Assembly: GCF_050942215.1 (NCBI RefSeq)
Contig: NZ_CP192056.1
Span: 434,001-498,000, forward strand
DNA from: Sphaerimonospora sp050942215
GTDB taxonomy: Bacteria > Actinomycetota > Actinomycetes > Streptosporangiales > Streptosporangiaceae
DNA: 64,000 nt
Reading direction: 5' to 3'
The translations under genes were made by a program, and so were the position numbers. How positions within the stretch are numbered: position 1 is the first letter of the stretch; each line of letters starts with the position of its first letter. The notes under the pieces were generated by a model, which worked only from the letters and a program-made list of their open reading frames with translations, had not been told where the DNA came from and ran no database searches. This document shows, one piece after another, positions 39,824-48,452 of the stretch.

Positions 39824-41278
39824 TCAGGCCGCACGGCCGGCCTCGCCCGAGAGCTTCGCGTCCAGCGCCAGCAGCGCTTGGACGAACACCTCGATCGGCG
39901 CCTCGGCCACCCCCGCGCCCACCTGGCCGCTGCCGTCGGAGTTGTGCAGGATGCCGGTCGTCACCTTCGGGGTGATGCCCAGCTCGACGACCTTGCGTAC
40001 GTCCACGCCCACCGGCGACCCCTTCATTCCCCAGTACGGGATCGTGAAGCGGCTGGAGTTGCCGACGCACACGTCGTCCAGTTCCTCGGTCAACTCGGCG
40101 GCGTTCGCCATGGTGCCGCCGACGAACTGCGCGACGGCCGGCGACCCGGCGGCGACCGCCCCCCCGAGCCCGACCAGCTCAAGCACCGCGCTGTCTCCCA
40201 CATCAGGGGAGGCGTCGGCCTCGCCGCGTCCGGGGTGGTAGAGCGCCCGCCCCACCATCGGCGCGGGGGCGTAGAACCATTCGGCGGAGGGACCGGCGAG
40301 CCAGGCGGCGAAGTCGGTGCCGTTTCGCGCCATCCCGATCACGATCGAGCTGTTCTCCACCTGGGCGGCCCATGTGGTCAGCGCCCGGGCGGCGGCCATT
40401 CCCAGGCTCAGGAACAGCAGATAGTTGGCGGACAGGAAGGTCGCCACCTCGATCCGGCGCGGGTGGTCGCCCGCCACCAGCGCGGGCAGCAGGCTGCGCA
40501 GCAGCAGGTTGGTCGCGGCCTGGGTCCGTACGTGAACGTCGTCTCCCATCGCGACCGCCTGAGCGGCCAGGGACAGCACGTCGACCGGCCCATGCTCCCG
40601 AACGGCGGCGGCCAGCACCGGACCGGCTGCCTCCTGCAGGAGCACCAGCCGTTCGATCGCACCCGGCGTGTCCCGGCCGAACCACGCCACATCCCCCGAG
40701 CCCTGCCCGATCGGAGCGTAGGCCCGGGTGCCCGCCTCGGCGAGCTCGACCTCCCAGACGGGTGTGCTCGGCCCCATCGACGTCGCCATCGGCACGACCA
40801 GGCCGTGCGCGTTGGCCGGCTCCAGCCGGACCGCGCCGTCCCGGAGCAGGACGTCCGCCTCCTCCGGCGTTCGCGCCCATCCCTCGGCGCAGACGACGGC
40901 GCGCATCGAGCGGCGCAGCGGATCTGTGACCCGGTCGATCGAGATCCGCGGTCCGCAGTGCAGCAGCACCCTGCCGTCGGCGAGCACCGGGATCACGTCG
41001 GCTGCGGTCCGTACGGCGACGAGCTGGGGCGCGCCGCGGTCCAGCCGCCGGAAGACCTCCTCGTTGGCGGCGTCGATCGTGCGCGTGTGCGGACCGTACA
41101 GGCGCCGGAGCGCGGCGACCACGGTGGGGTCACCGCTGCCGGGGATGCGCCAGTCGAGCTGTACGACCGGACGTCCCTGCTGCCTGATCGCATCGGCGAA
41201 CAGCGGCAGGCCGACGTTGACGACGTTGACCTCCCCGGGAAGGCGGATCGGAGTGGCGATCTCAGCTGCCGGCATCAT
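39824..41278 (-). CDS. DUF1116 protein (YlbE/AllG-like transcarbamylase subunit)
   Basis: The 484-residue protein matches DUF1116: NEEVFRRLDRGAPQLVAVRT, the central GPVDVLSLAAQAVAMGDDVH with HVRTQAATNLLLRSLLPAL, and FLSLGMAAARALTTWA, VVIGMARNGTDFA-like and GMKGSPVGVDVRKVVELGIT. In E. coli the YlbE-type protein pairs with FdrA and a DUF2877 protein as oxamate transcarbamylase. Here FdrA is at 51436 and carbamate kinase at 50486. It is last in a six-gene coupled minus-strand operon; the start overlaps the lyase gene. It may begin at ATG 41275 instead. Confidence 0.82.
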   Translation of the reverse strand: MMPAAEIATPIRLPGEVNVVNVGLPLFADAIRQQGRPVVQLDWRIPGSGDPTVVAALRRLYGPHTRTIDAANEEVFRRLDRGAPQLVAVRTAADVIPVLADGRVLLHCGPRISIDRVTDPLRRSMRAVVCAEGWARTPEEADVLLRDGAVRLEPANAHGLVVPMATSMGPSTPVWEVELAEAGTRAYAPIGQGSGDVAWFGRDTPGAIERLVLLQEAAGPVLAAAVREHGPVDVLSLAAQAVAMGDDVHVRTQAATNLLLRSLLPALVAGDHPRRIEVATFLSANYLLFLSLGMAAARALTTWAAQVENSSIVIGMARNGTDFAAWLAGPSAEWFYAPAPMVGRALYHPGRGEADASPDVGDSAVLELVGLGGAVAAGSPAVAQFVGGTMANAAELTEELDDVCVGNSSRFTIPYWGMKGSPVGVDVRKVVELGITPKVTTGILHNSDGSGQVGAGVAEAPIEVFVQALLALDAKLSGEAGRAA

Positions 41279-42872
41279 TCTCCCTTTCGACGGCTTCAGC
41301 GACTTCAGCGGTTTCCCTGACTTCAGCGGCTTCGGCGGCTTCTATGACGAACTTCTCCGCTTCGGCCACGAGCGCGGCTTCGGCCCGTTCGAACGCCTCG
41401 CGCCGCGCCTTGGCGCGGTCCCGGAGCGATTCCGCCTTCTCGGCGCAGTCCGCCGCCATCTCCTCGACCACGGGCGGCGCGGCGCCACCGCTCAGCGTCC
41501 GCGTCTCGACGATGCGCCGGGGATCGAGGATCTCGCTGAGGTCGCGGCCCTCCAGCCCGAGCGAGATCCCCGCGTACTGTCTGGCCGCCGCTTCCAGCCG
41601 CGTTCCGTCGAGGTCGATGCCGCGCAGACCCTCCCGGCTCGCTTCGCGTACGGCGATGCCGATCACCTGGTACGCGGTCCGGTAGTCCACCTGGCAGGTC
41701 TGCATGACGAACTCCGCCAGGTCCGTCGCCTGGCTGAACCCGGACTCGAGGGCGGCCCACATCTTGTCGGCGTTGACCGTCAGGCTGCGGATGACCCCGC
41801 CGGTGAGCCGGGTCGTCCGGCCGGCCAGGTCCAGCGCGCGCGGGATCTCCCCGTACGCGTAGATCAGGTTGTCGCTCCGGGCGGACGGGCTCTTGCTGAC
41901 CGCGAGGAACCCGGTGAGCCGGCCGATCATGGTGCCTGCGGCACCGCGGATGATCGACAGCGCGTACGGGTTGCGCTTCTGCGGCATGAGCACGCTGGAG
42001 CGGCTGTACCCGTCGGCGATGGTGACGTAGTCGAACTCGTTGCTGGCCCAGATCTCCAGGTCCTCGGCCAGTTTGCTCTGGGTGGTGAGCAGGCTGGAGG
42101 CGTGGGAGAGCGTCGCGATGAGACCGTCGATCTGCCACATGGCGTCGCGGGTGTGCTCGATGAAACCGTCGAATCCCATCAGGTCGGCGACCCGGTTCCG
42201 GTCGGCGAGCAGCCGGCTCCCGTTGACGCAGCCCGCGCCGCCCGGGCTCGTGTTGACCCACGTGAGCGCGTCCATGAGCCGTTCTGCGTCCCGCAGGATC
42301 GGATAGGCGAAGCTCACGAGGTAGTGGCCGAACGTGGAGGGCTGCGCGTGCTGGAGGTAGGTCTGGTCGGGCAGCCAGGTCCTGCTGTGCCGTCCGGCCA
42401 GTACGGCGATGGCGTGGGCGAGCCCCGCCGCGTCCTCGACCAGGTCCTCGAGGACGGCGCGGACGTGGAGGCGGAGCGCGATGCGCACGGCCTCCCGCCG
42501 GGGCCGACCGGCGTGCAGCCACCCCGCGTCGTCCCCGATCTGCTCGGTGAAGTGGCGCTCCCGCGAGTTGTACGGCTCGCCGTAAGCCGGGTCGTACGGA
42601 AAGTCCTCGGGGGAGGTGTGTACCGCCTTGAGCAGCACCTCCATGAGCCGGCCCGCCGCCGGCCTGGGGATCACCCGGCGCTCGTGCAGGTCGATGACGT
42701 GCGCGATGTCGGCGAGGTTGAGGCCGGAGTGCAGCAGTGGCGCATCGGCGTTCTCGAGCGCGAACCCGCTGTCGATCAGTTCCTGGGCCGGGCCGCCCAT
42801 GGGCGGCCCCAGCCGGTCGGGTCCGCTCCGCTGGTGTGCGGAGGGAGCGGACGGCAGTCCGTCATCGGTCAT
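41262..42872 (-). CDS. Argininosuccinate-lyase-like enzyme (fumarase/aspartase superfamily)
   Basis: The 536-residue protein has the superfamily signature SRSSVLMPQKRNPYALSIIR and the substrate-binding TYLQHAQPSTFGHYLVSFAY, as in argininosuccinate lyases. The C-terminus is extended by a low-complexity Glu-Ala tail (KFVIEAAEAAEVRETAEVAE). It eliminates an amine or ureido group from a succinate-type skeleton. Position in an operon with FdrA-type transcarbamylase parts suggests a ureido or guanidino compound rather than housekeeping arginine synthesis. Confidence 0.82.
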   Translation of the reverse strand: MTDDGLPSAPSAHQRSGPDRLGPPMGGPAQELIDSGFALENADAPLLHSGLNLADIAHVIDLHERRVIPRPAAGRLMEVLLKAVHTSPEDFPYDPAYGEPYNSRERHFTEQIGDDAGWLHAGRPRREAVRIALRLHVRAVLEDLVEDAAGLAHAIAVLAGRHSRTWLPDQTYLQHAQPSTFGHYLVSFAYPILRDAERLMDALTWVNTSPGGAGCVNGSRLLADRNRVADLMGFDGFIEHTRDAMWQIDGLIATLSHASSLLTTQSKLAEDLEIWASNEFDYVTIADGYSRSSVLMPQKRNPYALSIIRGAAGTMIGRLTGFLAVSKSPSARSDNLIYAYGEIPRALDLAGRTTRLTGGVIRSLTVNADKMWAALESGFSQATDLAEFVMQTCQVDYRTAYQVIGIAVREASREGLRGIDLDGTRLEAAARQYAGISLGLEGRDLSEILDPRRIVETRTLSGGAAPPVVEEMAADCAEKAESLRDRAKARREAFERAEAALVAEAEKFVIEAAEAAEVRETAEVAEAVERENDAGS

Positions 42873-43878
42873 CGTGACTCCATCCCGCGACGGCGTCGAG
42901 CAGGCCGCCGGTATGCCAGAAGACTGTCGTGTGGCCGGGGTCGGCGCGCCGATCCCCGATGATCCGCGCGAGCGCGCCCAGCGCCTTCGCCGAGTACACC
43001 GGATCGAGGACGATCCCCGAGGTGCGCAGGGCGACCCGGGCGGCGCGCTCGCCCTCCTCGGACGGGTGCCCGTGGCCGGGGCCGCGGGCGTCGTACACGA
43101 CGACGTCCGCCTCCCGGGGCGGCTCGGTGCCCATCAGCCGGGCGCACTCCCGGCCGAGGTGGAGGACGCGCCGCGCGGTCTCCTCCGGCGGCCGGCTGAC
43201 CGCCGCCCCGCGCATCCGCAGCCGCCGCCCGAGCGCCACCGCCCCGGAGACGAGACCCGCCAGCGTCCCTCCGGAACCGGCGCCCACCACGACCGTGGCC
43301 GACCCGTCGGAACCGCCGCCGGACCGGTCGCGGAGCTGGGCGTCGAGTTCGAGCGCGGCCAGGTGGAATCCGGCGGACCCGACGGGTGTGGCGCCGCCGC
43401 GCGGCACCGCGTAGGGCCGCAGCCCCTTCCGGGTCAGCTCGGCGGCCGTCGTCTCGATCGCGGTGTCCACCGAGCCGCGGTCGGCGTCGTACGTCCACCG
43501 CACGTCGGCCCCCCAGCGGACGGCGGCGGCGTGGTTGGGGTGCCTGACCGGCGGGGGAGACCCGGCGTAGACGAGCACGCACCGCATGCCCGCCCAGGCG
43601 GCTGCCGCGACCGCGGCCTGGCAGAAGTTCGAACCGGGCGTTCCCCCGGTCACCAGGACGCCGGCGCCGGAGGCGGACGCGTCGGCGACGAGCATCTCCA
43701 GCTGGCGTGCCTTGTTGCCCGCGACGGCGAAGCCGGTCAGGTCGTCGCGCTTCAGCAGCAGGGAACCGCCGATGCCGAGCGCCTCAGCCAGCCGCGGCGC
43801 CTCCTGGAGGGGGGTGGGCAGTACGGCGAGGCCGGCGCGGGCGGGGGCGATCCTCTGATGATCCGGCGTCACGGCCAT
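42862..43878 (-). CDS. PLP enzyme, D-cysteine desulfhydrase / ACC deaminase family
   Basis: The 338-residue protein has the PLP lysine region LLLKRDDLTGFAVAGNKARQ, the Gly/Ser phosphate and substrate loops (VTGGTPGSNFCQAA, VGAGSGGTLAGLVSGAVALG) and the C-terminal DPVYSAKALGAL. Family members deaminate or desulfhydrate D-cysteine or open ACC. It overlaps its neighbours by a few bases at both ends. With a phosphosulfolactate-synthase-like gene nearby, a sulfur- or amino-acid-related substrate is plausible. Confidence 0.85.
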   Translation of the reverse strand: MAVTPDHQRIAPARAGLAVLPTPLQEAPRLAEALGIGGSLLLKRDDLTGFAVAGNKARQLEMLVADASASGAGVLVTGGTPGSNFCQAAVAAAAWAGMRCVLVYAGSPPPVRHPNHAAAVRWGADVRWTYDADRGSVDTAIETTAAELTRKGLRPYAVPRGGATPVGSAGFHLAALELDAQLRDRSGGGSDGSATVVVGAGSGGTLAGLVSGAVALGRRLRMRGAAVSRPPEETARRVLHLGRECARLMGTEPPREADVVVYDARGPGHGHPSEEGERAARVALRTSGIVLDPVYSAKALGALARIIGDRRADPGHTTVFWHTGGLLDAVAGWSHDDR

Positions 43879-45071
43879 GAAGGCGGCTCCTCGGCGGCGG
43901 CGCGCCGGGCGCGGGCCACGACCAGGTCCACCATCGCGGCGGCGGAACCGGGGTCCGACGGGTTCTGCGTGTCGCCGAGGTAGGTGCGCACGTTGGCGGC
44001 CATCCGGCCGGCGTTCACCTCCAGCCCCTCGGCCAGCTCGACGCCGAGCGCGAGGGCCTTGCCCGTCAGCAGGCAGATCTCCGGCAGGGCGATCCACTCC
44101 GCCTTCCAGGCCCGCCCGTCGCGCTCGTGCTGGCTGACGACGGACTCCAGGAGAACGCCGGCGTTCGCGCGGACCAGGCGGGCGAGCGTGCTCAGGTGCT
44201 CGCTGCCCTCGGGGTTGCGCTTGTGGTGCATGGTGATGCTGCCGACCACCCCGGCCGGTCGCGGCTCGCCGAGCTCCCCGATCTCCGGGCGCTGGAGCTC
44301 GTACACCTCCTCGCCGATCCGGGCGAGGGTGCCGGTGATCAGGGCGAGCACGCCCCCGAACTCCGCGATCCTGTCGCGTGCGCTCAACCACGAGATGACG
44401 GGGTCGGCCAGCCCCAGCTCGGCGGCGAACCTGGCGCGTACGGCGAGTCCGCGGTCGCCGTACGCGACCAGGGTGCCGATGCCGTCGCCGAGTTGGGCCA
44501 CGAGCCAGCGCGGCGCCCCCTCGCGTAGCCGGTCGAGATGCCGCCTGATCTCGTCGGCCCAGGACGCCGCCTTCCATCCGAACGTCGCGGGCGCCCCGGG
44601 CTGGCCATGGCTCCGGCCCGCGATCGGCGTCTCGCGATGCTCGGCCGCCAGATCGACGAGCGCCTTCTCGATCCGGCGCAGATCACGCCAGGCGATGGCG
44701 CCGACGGCGCGGATCGCCAGCGAGGTCCAGGTGTCGGTGAGGTCCTGTACGGTCGCCCTGACGTACACGTGCTCCCGGGCCGCCTCCGGCAGCACGCGGC
44801 GCAGCTCATGGATCAGTCCCAGGGTCGAGTGCCCGGTCTGCCTGGTGCCCAGCGCGATCCGGTCCAGGTCGAGCCGGTCGACCCGCAGCTCGTCGGTGAT
44901 GATCGCGGCGGCCTCGGCCGGGATGATCCCCTCCGCCGCCTGCGCCCTGGCCAGCGCGGCGAGGACGTCGAGCCACGCCTGCAGCCTGGCCCGCTCCTCG
45001 AAGATCTGCCGCAGCTCGTCCGTGCCCCACAGATGTGCGTAGCCCGTTGAGTCCGCGATTCGTGCGGTCAC
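43869..45071 (-). CDS. Adenylosuccinate-lyase/PcaB-like enzyme (fumarase/aspartase superfamily)
   Basis: The 400-residue protein has GSITMHHKRNPEGSEHLSTL, the signature loop, and RETPIAGRSHGQPGAPATFG with the catalytic His region; TRQTGHSTLGLIHELRRVLP is the N-terminal substrate segment. HH replaces the usual PxK context (MHHKRNP). It is the second lyase of this superfamily in the operon, unlike the argininosuccinate-lyase-like one in length and motif type, so two successive eliminations may occur. Confidence 0.83.
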   Translation of the reverse strand: MTARIADSTGYAHLWGTDELRQIFEERARLQAWLDVLAALARAQAAEGIIPAEAAAIITDELRVDRLDLDRIALGTRQTGHSTLGLIHELRRVLPEAAREHVYVRATVQDLTDTWTSLAIRAVGAIAWRDLRRIEKALVDLAAEHRETPIAGRSHGQPGAPATFGWKAASWADEIRRHLDRLREGAPRWLVAQLGDGIGTLVAYGDRGLAVRARFAAELGLADPVISWLSARDRIAEFGGVLALITGTLARIGEEVYELQRPEIGELGEPRPAGVVGSITMHHKRNPEGSEHLSTLARLVRANAGVLLESVVSQHERDGRAWKAEWIALPEICLLTGKALALGVELAEGLEVNAGRMAANVRTYLGDTQNPSDPGSAAAMVDLVVARARRAAAEEPPSWP

Positions 45072-46042
45072 GCCATCTCCCCGTTCCGCTCCCCGTCCGA
45101 TCCGTCTGGTCCGTCCGATCCGCCCAGCCTGCTGCCCGGCTTTCCGCCCAGCCTTCCGGCCAGCTCGGACGCGGCGGCGAGCCCCTCAGCGACCAGTGAG
45201 AACGACGCCCCCCAGGGCACCACGACGGTGTCGCCGCGCGTCTCCACGTTCTCCTCGAGCAGACAGCACTTGGTGAGCCTGGCCTCACCGGGGGGAAGCG
45301 GCAGCCCGGCCGCCAGAGTGATCGGGCAGATGTCGATCTGGCGTACGTTCCCCGCCTTGTCCGGATAGAAGTGGTCGTGGATCGCGCGTGAGCGTGCGCA
45401 GCCGATCAGGACCCAGTCCGCCCGCTGCGGCACCTCGTCCAGATAGGAGATCTCCGCACCGGGGACCGACATGCCACCTCCGCGGCAGGGCAGCAGGTAA
45501 TGCTCGGCCGGTTCCGCTGCCGCGATCTCCTCCAGGTCGACGACCTGCGGCACGCACTCGGTGGCCGGAAGCTCCTCCGCGGTGTCGGCGACGCGCTGGA
45601 CCTGGTCGTACAGCTTGGCGGGCCACGGGGGTGCGACGTCGAGCACGTGCACCCGGCGCGGCGTGGGATCCAGGATGAAGTTGACGTGCTCGTAGCGCCC
45701 GCGCACGATCACGCAGCGGGGCGCGTCCGGGACGTCGCGGGCCGCACGGAGCAACTGGCCGGGGACGGCGGTGTCGATGTCGGGCCGGTCGACGAACGCC
45801 GTCTCGTCCGGACCTGCCAGCACGCGTACGTCGCCGACGTCGATGAACAGCCCGGTGGCGGCGCCGCCGTCCCCCGGGGTAGGGGTCAGCTCGACCACGG
45901 CGTACGCGTCCCGGTTCCTGGCCACGACGAAGCGCGTCCTGCGGTAGATCTGCCGGCTGAGGAAGAACGTACGCAGGGAGTCGCCGTCGAGATCGACAGC
46001 GACGTCGGTGAAAGCCACGGTCCGGTACTGGTAGGGGATCAT
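45068..46042 (-). CDS. Hypothetical protein (DUF7714-like?) of the carbamoyl operon
   Basis: The 324-residue protein has no catalytic motif I can name. Conserved-looking stretches are AGPDETAFVDRPDIDTAVPG, CVIVRGRYEHVNFILDPTPR, HVLDVAPPWPAKLYDQVQRV and VLIGCARSRAIHDHFYPDKA. Two Cys clusters are seen (IDICPIT and LTKCCLLEEN). It overlaps both neighbours by 4 bp. The DUF2877 third subunit expected beside FdrA and DUF1116 is absent in the window; this or the 231-residue protein at 49717 could replace it. Confidence 0.55.
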   Translation of the reverse strand: MIPYQYRTVAFTDVAVDLDGDSLRTFFLSRQIYRRTRFVVARNRDAYAVVELTPTPGDGGAATGLFIDVGDVRVLAGPDETAFVDRPDIDTAVPGQLLRAARDVPDAPRCVIVRGRYEHVNFILDPTPRRVHVLDVAPPWPAKLYDQVQRVADTAEELPATECVPQVVDLEEIAAAEPAEHYLLPCRGGGMSVPGAEISYLDEVPQRADWVLIGCARSRAIHDHFYPDKAGNVRQIDICPITLAAGLPLPPGEARLTKCCLLEENVETRGDTVVVPWGASFSLVAEGLAAASELAGRLGGKPGSRLGGSDGPDGSDGERNGEMA

Positions 46043-46881
46043 GACGTCTCGGCTCCCGCGTGCGACCGCGCGTTCGCGGGCACCGCGCCGAGGGTGTCAG
46101 AACGCAGCCCAAGCCGGAGCGTCTCGACGGCCATGACCTCGGCCGGTTGGATGTTGCCGAGGTTGACGTCGGCGCCGTAACGCCGGATCAGCCATGCCTG
46201 CTGGGCTCTGCGCGGGGCCTCGAACAGCGTGGCCTCCAGGCCGATGGCCGCCACGACGGCGTCCACGATGTCGGCGCGCACCTCGCCCTCGGCGTCGAAC
46301 AGGCCGACCGTGCCGCTCTCCCGTCCCTCGGTCAGCACCCAGGTCGCGCCCGCGTCGACGTCGGCACGCGCGTCCGCCGCCCACTGCGCGGCAGACGGGG
46401 TCGCCCGGGGATCCTTGAGCCCGACCTCGGACAGGACGAGGAACCGGGCGGCCGCGGTACTGATGATCTTGTCCTTGTCGGCGCGGGGGATCTCCACCGT
46501 GCCGCAGGACACCTCGATGCACGGGAAGCCCACGGCCTCGGCCCAGTCCATGAACCTGTCCAGGACGCCCTGCCGCAAGGAGACCTCCAGCAGCGTTCCC
46601 CCGGTGCAGGCCAGGACCTGGTGCGCGGCCAGCAGTTCGAGCTTCTCCCGGAGCGACGGGTCGATGTAGGCCGTTCCCCAGCCTAATTTCCACACGTCGA
46701 TGTCCGCGGCGGCGTTCTGCAGCCGCCGCTCGACCTCGGCCACCGGCATGCCGTTGTCCAGCACGTGGGAGATGCCGTACCGGCGAGGCTTCCTCGTGCG
46801 CTGCGGGAGCTCGAGGAAGTCGGGCTCCGCCGGATTCAGGACCTGGACGGAGTTGTGGTTTGGGGTGGATTGTCCTGTCAC
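46039..46881 (-). CDS. Phosphosulfolactate-synthase-like protein (ComA family)
   Basis: The 280-residue protein has the ComA pattern: KPRRYGISHVLDNGMPVAEV, WKLGWGTAYIDPSLREKLEL, ACTGGTLLEVSLRQG, CIEVSCGTVEIPRADK and SEVGLKDP. ComA makes phosphosulfolactate from PEP and sulfite for coenzyme M; actinobacterial relatives are of unclear function. GTG 46881 has GAGGAAG 9 bases upstream. It is first in the six-gene minus-strand operon, divergent from the AIR-synthase-like gene. Confidence 0.8.
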   Translation of the reverse strand: MTGQSTPNHNSVQVLNPAEPDFLELPQRTRKPRRYGISHVLDNGMPVAEVERRLQNAAADIDVWKLGWGTAYIDPSLREKLELLAAHQVLACTGGTLLEVSLRQGVLDRFMDWAEAVGFPCIEVSCGTVEIPRADKDKIISTAAARFLVLSEVGLKDPRATPSAAQWAADARADVDAGATWVLTEGRESGTVGLFDAEGEVRADIVDAVVAAIGLEATLFEAPRRAQQAWLIRRYGADVNLGNIQPAEVMAVETLRLGLRSDTLGAVPANARSHAGAETS

Positions 46882-46959
46882 GGGAGCGGCTTCCTCACTG
46901 GCTAGGATGACGCCGTCGGCGGCTTTCGCCGATACGCATCGCACGGAAGAGAACTCATC

Positions 46960-47922
46960 TTGCCCCTCGGCGACATCCACGATCTTGAAGAACTGGCACA
47001 CCGGCTGCGGTCCCTTCCGGGAGTCGTGGCCAAGAGCTCCATCGGCGTGGTCGCCGAGGTGTTCGGCGGCGGGGACTGGTGGGCCGGTCCCGGTGACGAC
47101 GGCGCCGTCGTACACGATCGGGGGCGCGACCTGATCGTCGGAGGCGAGGCGATGCTGCCCGCCTTCGTGGAGCGGGATCCGTACGGCGCGGGCGTCGCCG
47201 CCGTCCTCGCGAACATCAACGACCTCGCCGCCATGGGCGCCAGGCCGCTCGCGATCGTCGACACCGTGACCGGACCGCGCGACGTCGTCAAGGGCATCCT
47301 GGAGGGCCTGAAGTGGGCCGGTGAGGTGTACGGCGTGCCCATCGTCGGTGGGCACACCACCGAGACCGACGGCCCGCCCACCCTGTCGGCGTTCGGCCTC
47401 GGCGTCGCGGAGTCCGTGCTGTCGGCGACCCACGCCGCGCCCGGTCAGTCGCTGATCCTCGCCTGCTGCCTCGACGGCAGGATGCGGTCGGACTTCCTCT
47501 TCTTCCCGTCGTTCGACGAGCGGGGCGAGCGCCTCGCCGGCGACGTGCGCACCCTCGCCGCGGTGGCGGAGCAGGGCGCCGCCGTGGCCGCCAAGGACGT
47601 CAGCATGGCCGGGATGATCGGCTCGCTGGCCATGCTCCTGGAGGCGCACAGGCTCGGCGTCGAGGTGGACCTCGACGTGCTGCCGGTGCCCGCCGGAGTG
47701 CCGGTCGGCGACTGGCTGTCCTGCTTCCCCTGCTTCGCCTTCCTGCTCGCGACGCCGCCGGAGAAGGAGGCGGAGTGCGTCGAGGCGTTCACCTCGCGGG
47801 GCCTCACGGCGCGGCGGATCGGCACGCTGGACGACACCGGTGAGGTGCGCGTCGCCGACGCCTCCGGTTCCGTCGTCGTCTTCGACCTGAAACGGGAGTC
47901 GGTGACCCGGCTCGACCGCTGA
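46960..47922 (+). CDS. Sll0787-family AIR-synthase-related ATPase
   Basis: The 320-residue protein starts at TTG 46960 after GGAAGAGA. It shows the PurM/SelD fold: GDDGAVVHDRGRDLIVGGEA, VAAVLANINDLAAMGARPLA, VPIVGGHTTETDGPPTLSAF and AAKDVSMAGMIGSLAMLLEA. The N-terminal VVAKSSIG replaces the usual catalytic motif. In Nit1C clusters this family sits with radical SAM, GNAT and nitrilase genes. It uses ATP to activate a substrate oxygen or amide; the substrate is unknown. The only plus-strand gene between two minus-strand groups. Confidence 0.83.
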   Translation: MPLGDIHDLEELAHRLRSLPGVVAKSSIGVVAEVFGGGDWWAGPGDDGAVVHDRGRDLIVGGEAMLPAFVERDPYGAGVAAVLANINDLAAMGARPLAIVDTVTGPRDVVKGILEGLKWAGEVYGVPIVGGHTTETDGPPTLSAFGLGVAESVLSATHAAPGQSLILACCLDGRMRSDFLFFPSFDERGERLAGDVRTLAAVAEQGAAVAAKDVSMAGMIGSLAMLLEAHRLGVEVDLDVLPVPAGVPVGDWLSCFPCFAFLLATPPEKEAECVEAFTSRGLTARRIGTLDDTGEVRVADASGSVVVFDLKRESVTRLDR

Positions 47923-47951
47923 GGCGGTGAAGGCCTGCCTGCCGTGAAAGA

Positions 47952-48452
47952 TCATCGCGTGAGGTCGATGCTCATCCGCTGGTGCGGCACGCCCACATAG
48001 GGAAACGGCTCGCCCACCGCCGTCCAGCCGAGCCGGCGGAAGAAGGTCACGTTGGTGAGCTGAACGAAGGCGATCATGCGGCTGCCGCCCGCCGCGGCGG
48101 CGGTCGCCACCGCGTGCCGGACCAGAGGCCCGCCCAGCATCAGGTGCCGGTACCGCGGCAGGACCGCCAGCCGATCCCCCTTCCACAGCGCCTCGCTCTC
48201 GTCGGACGGAGGCAGCGGGTAGAGCCGTACCGTGCCGACCGGACGGCCGTCCAGGTATCCGACCACATGATAGGTCGCCGGATCGCGGTCGAACTCGTCC
48301 TGGTCGGTCAGCTCGAACAGGCCCTGCTCCTCGACGAAGACCGCGTGCCGGATCTTCGCGTGCTCCGCCGACTCGTCCGGCGTGGCCGCCGCACGACAGA
48401 CGAGGGTCGAATCGCTCAGCTCAGACGACGAGCGGGAGAACCGGACGGCCAT
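47952..48452 (-). CDS. MSMEG_0567/Sll0786-family N-acetyltransferase (GNAT)
   Basis: The 166-residue protein has GNAT motifs: IRHAVFVEEQGLF, YHVVGYLDGRPVGTVRLYPL, GDRLAVLPRYRHLMLGGPLV (acetyl-CoA loop region) and FVQLTNVTFFRRLGWTAVGE. The length and sequence match the nitrogen-starvation GNAT of the Nit1C cluster. It overlaps the radical SAM gene by 32 bp, so it is co-translated. Confidence 0.87.
   Translation of the reverse strand: MAVRFSRSSSELSDSTLVCRAAATPDESAEHAKIRHAVFVEEQGLFELTDQDEFDRDPATYHVVGYLDGRPVGTVRLYPLPPSDESEALWKGDRLAVLPRYRHLMLGGPLVRHAVATAAAAGGSRMIAFVQLTNVTFFRRLGWTAVGEPFPYVGVPHQRMSIDLTR

Noticed and set aside
41728..42962. Long plus-strand frame opposite the lyase genes
   Set aside because: Low complexity and rich in Val, Arg and Gly, and antisense to genes with conserved lyase signatures.
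46882..48186. Extension of the ComA-like gene upstream of GTG 46881
   Set aside because: The open frame continues but is antisense to the AIR-synthase-like gene, and a ribosome site supports GTG 46881.
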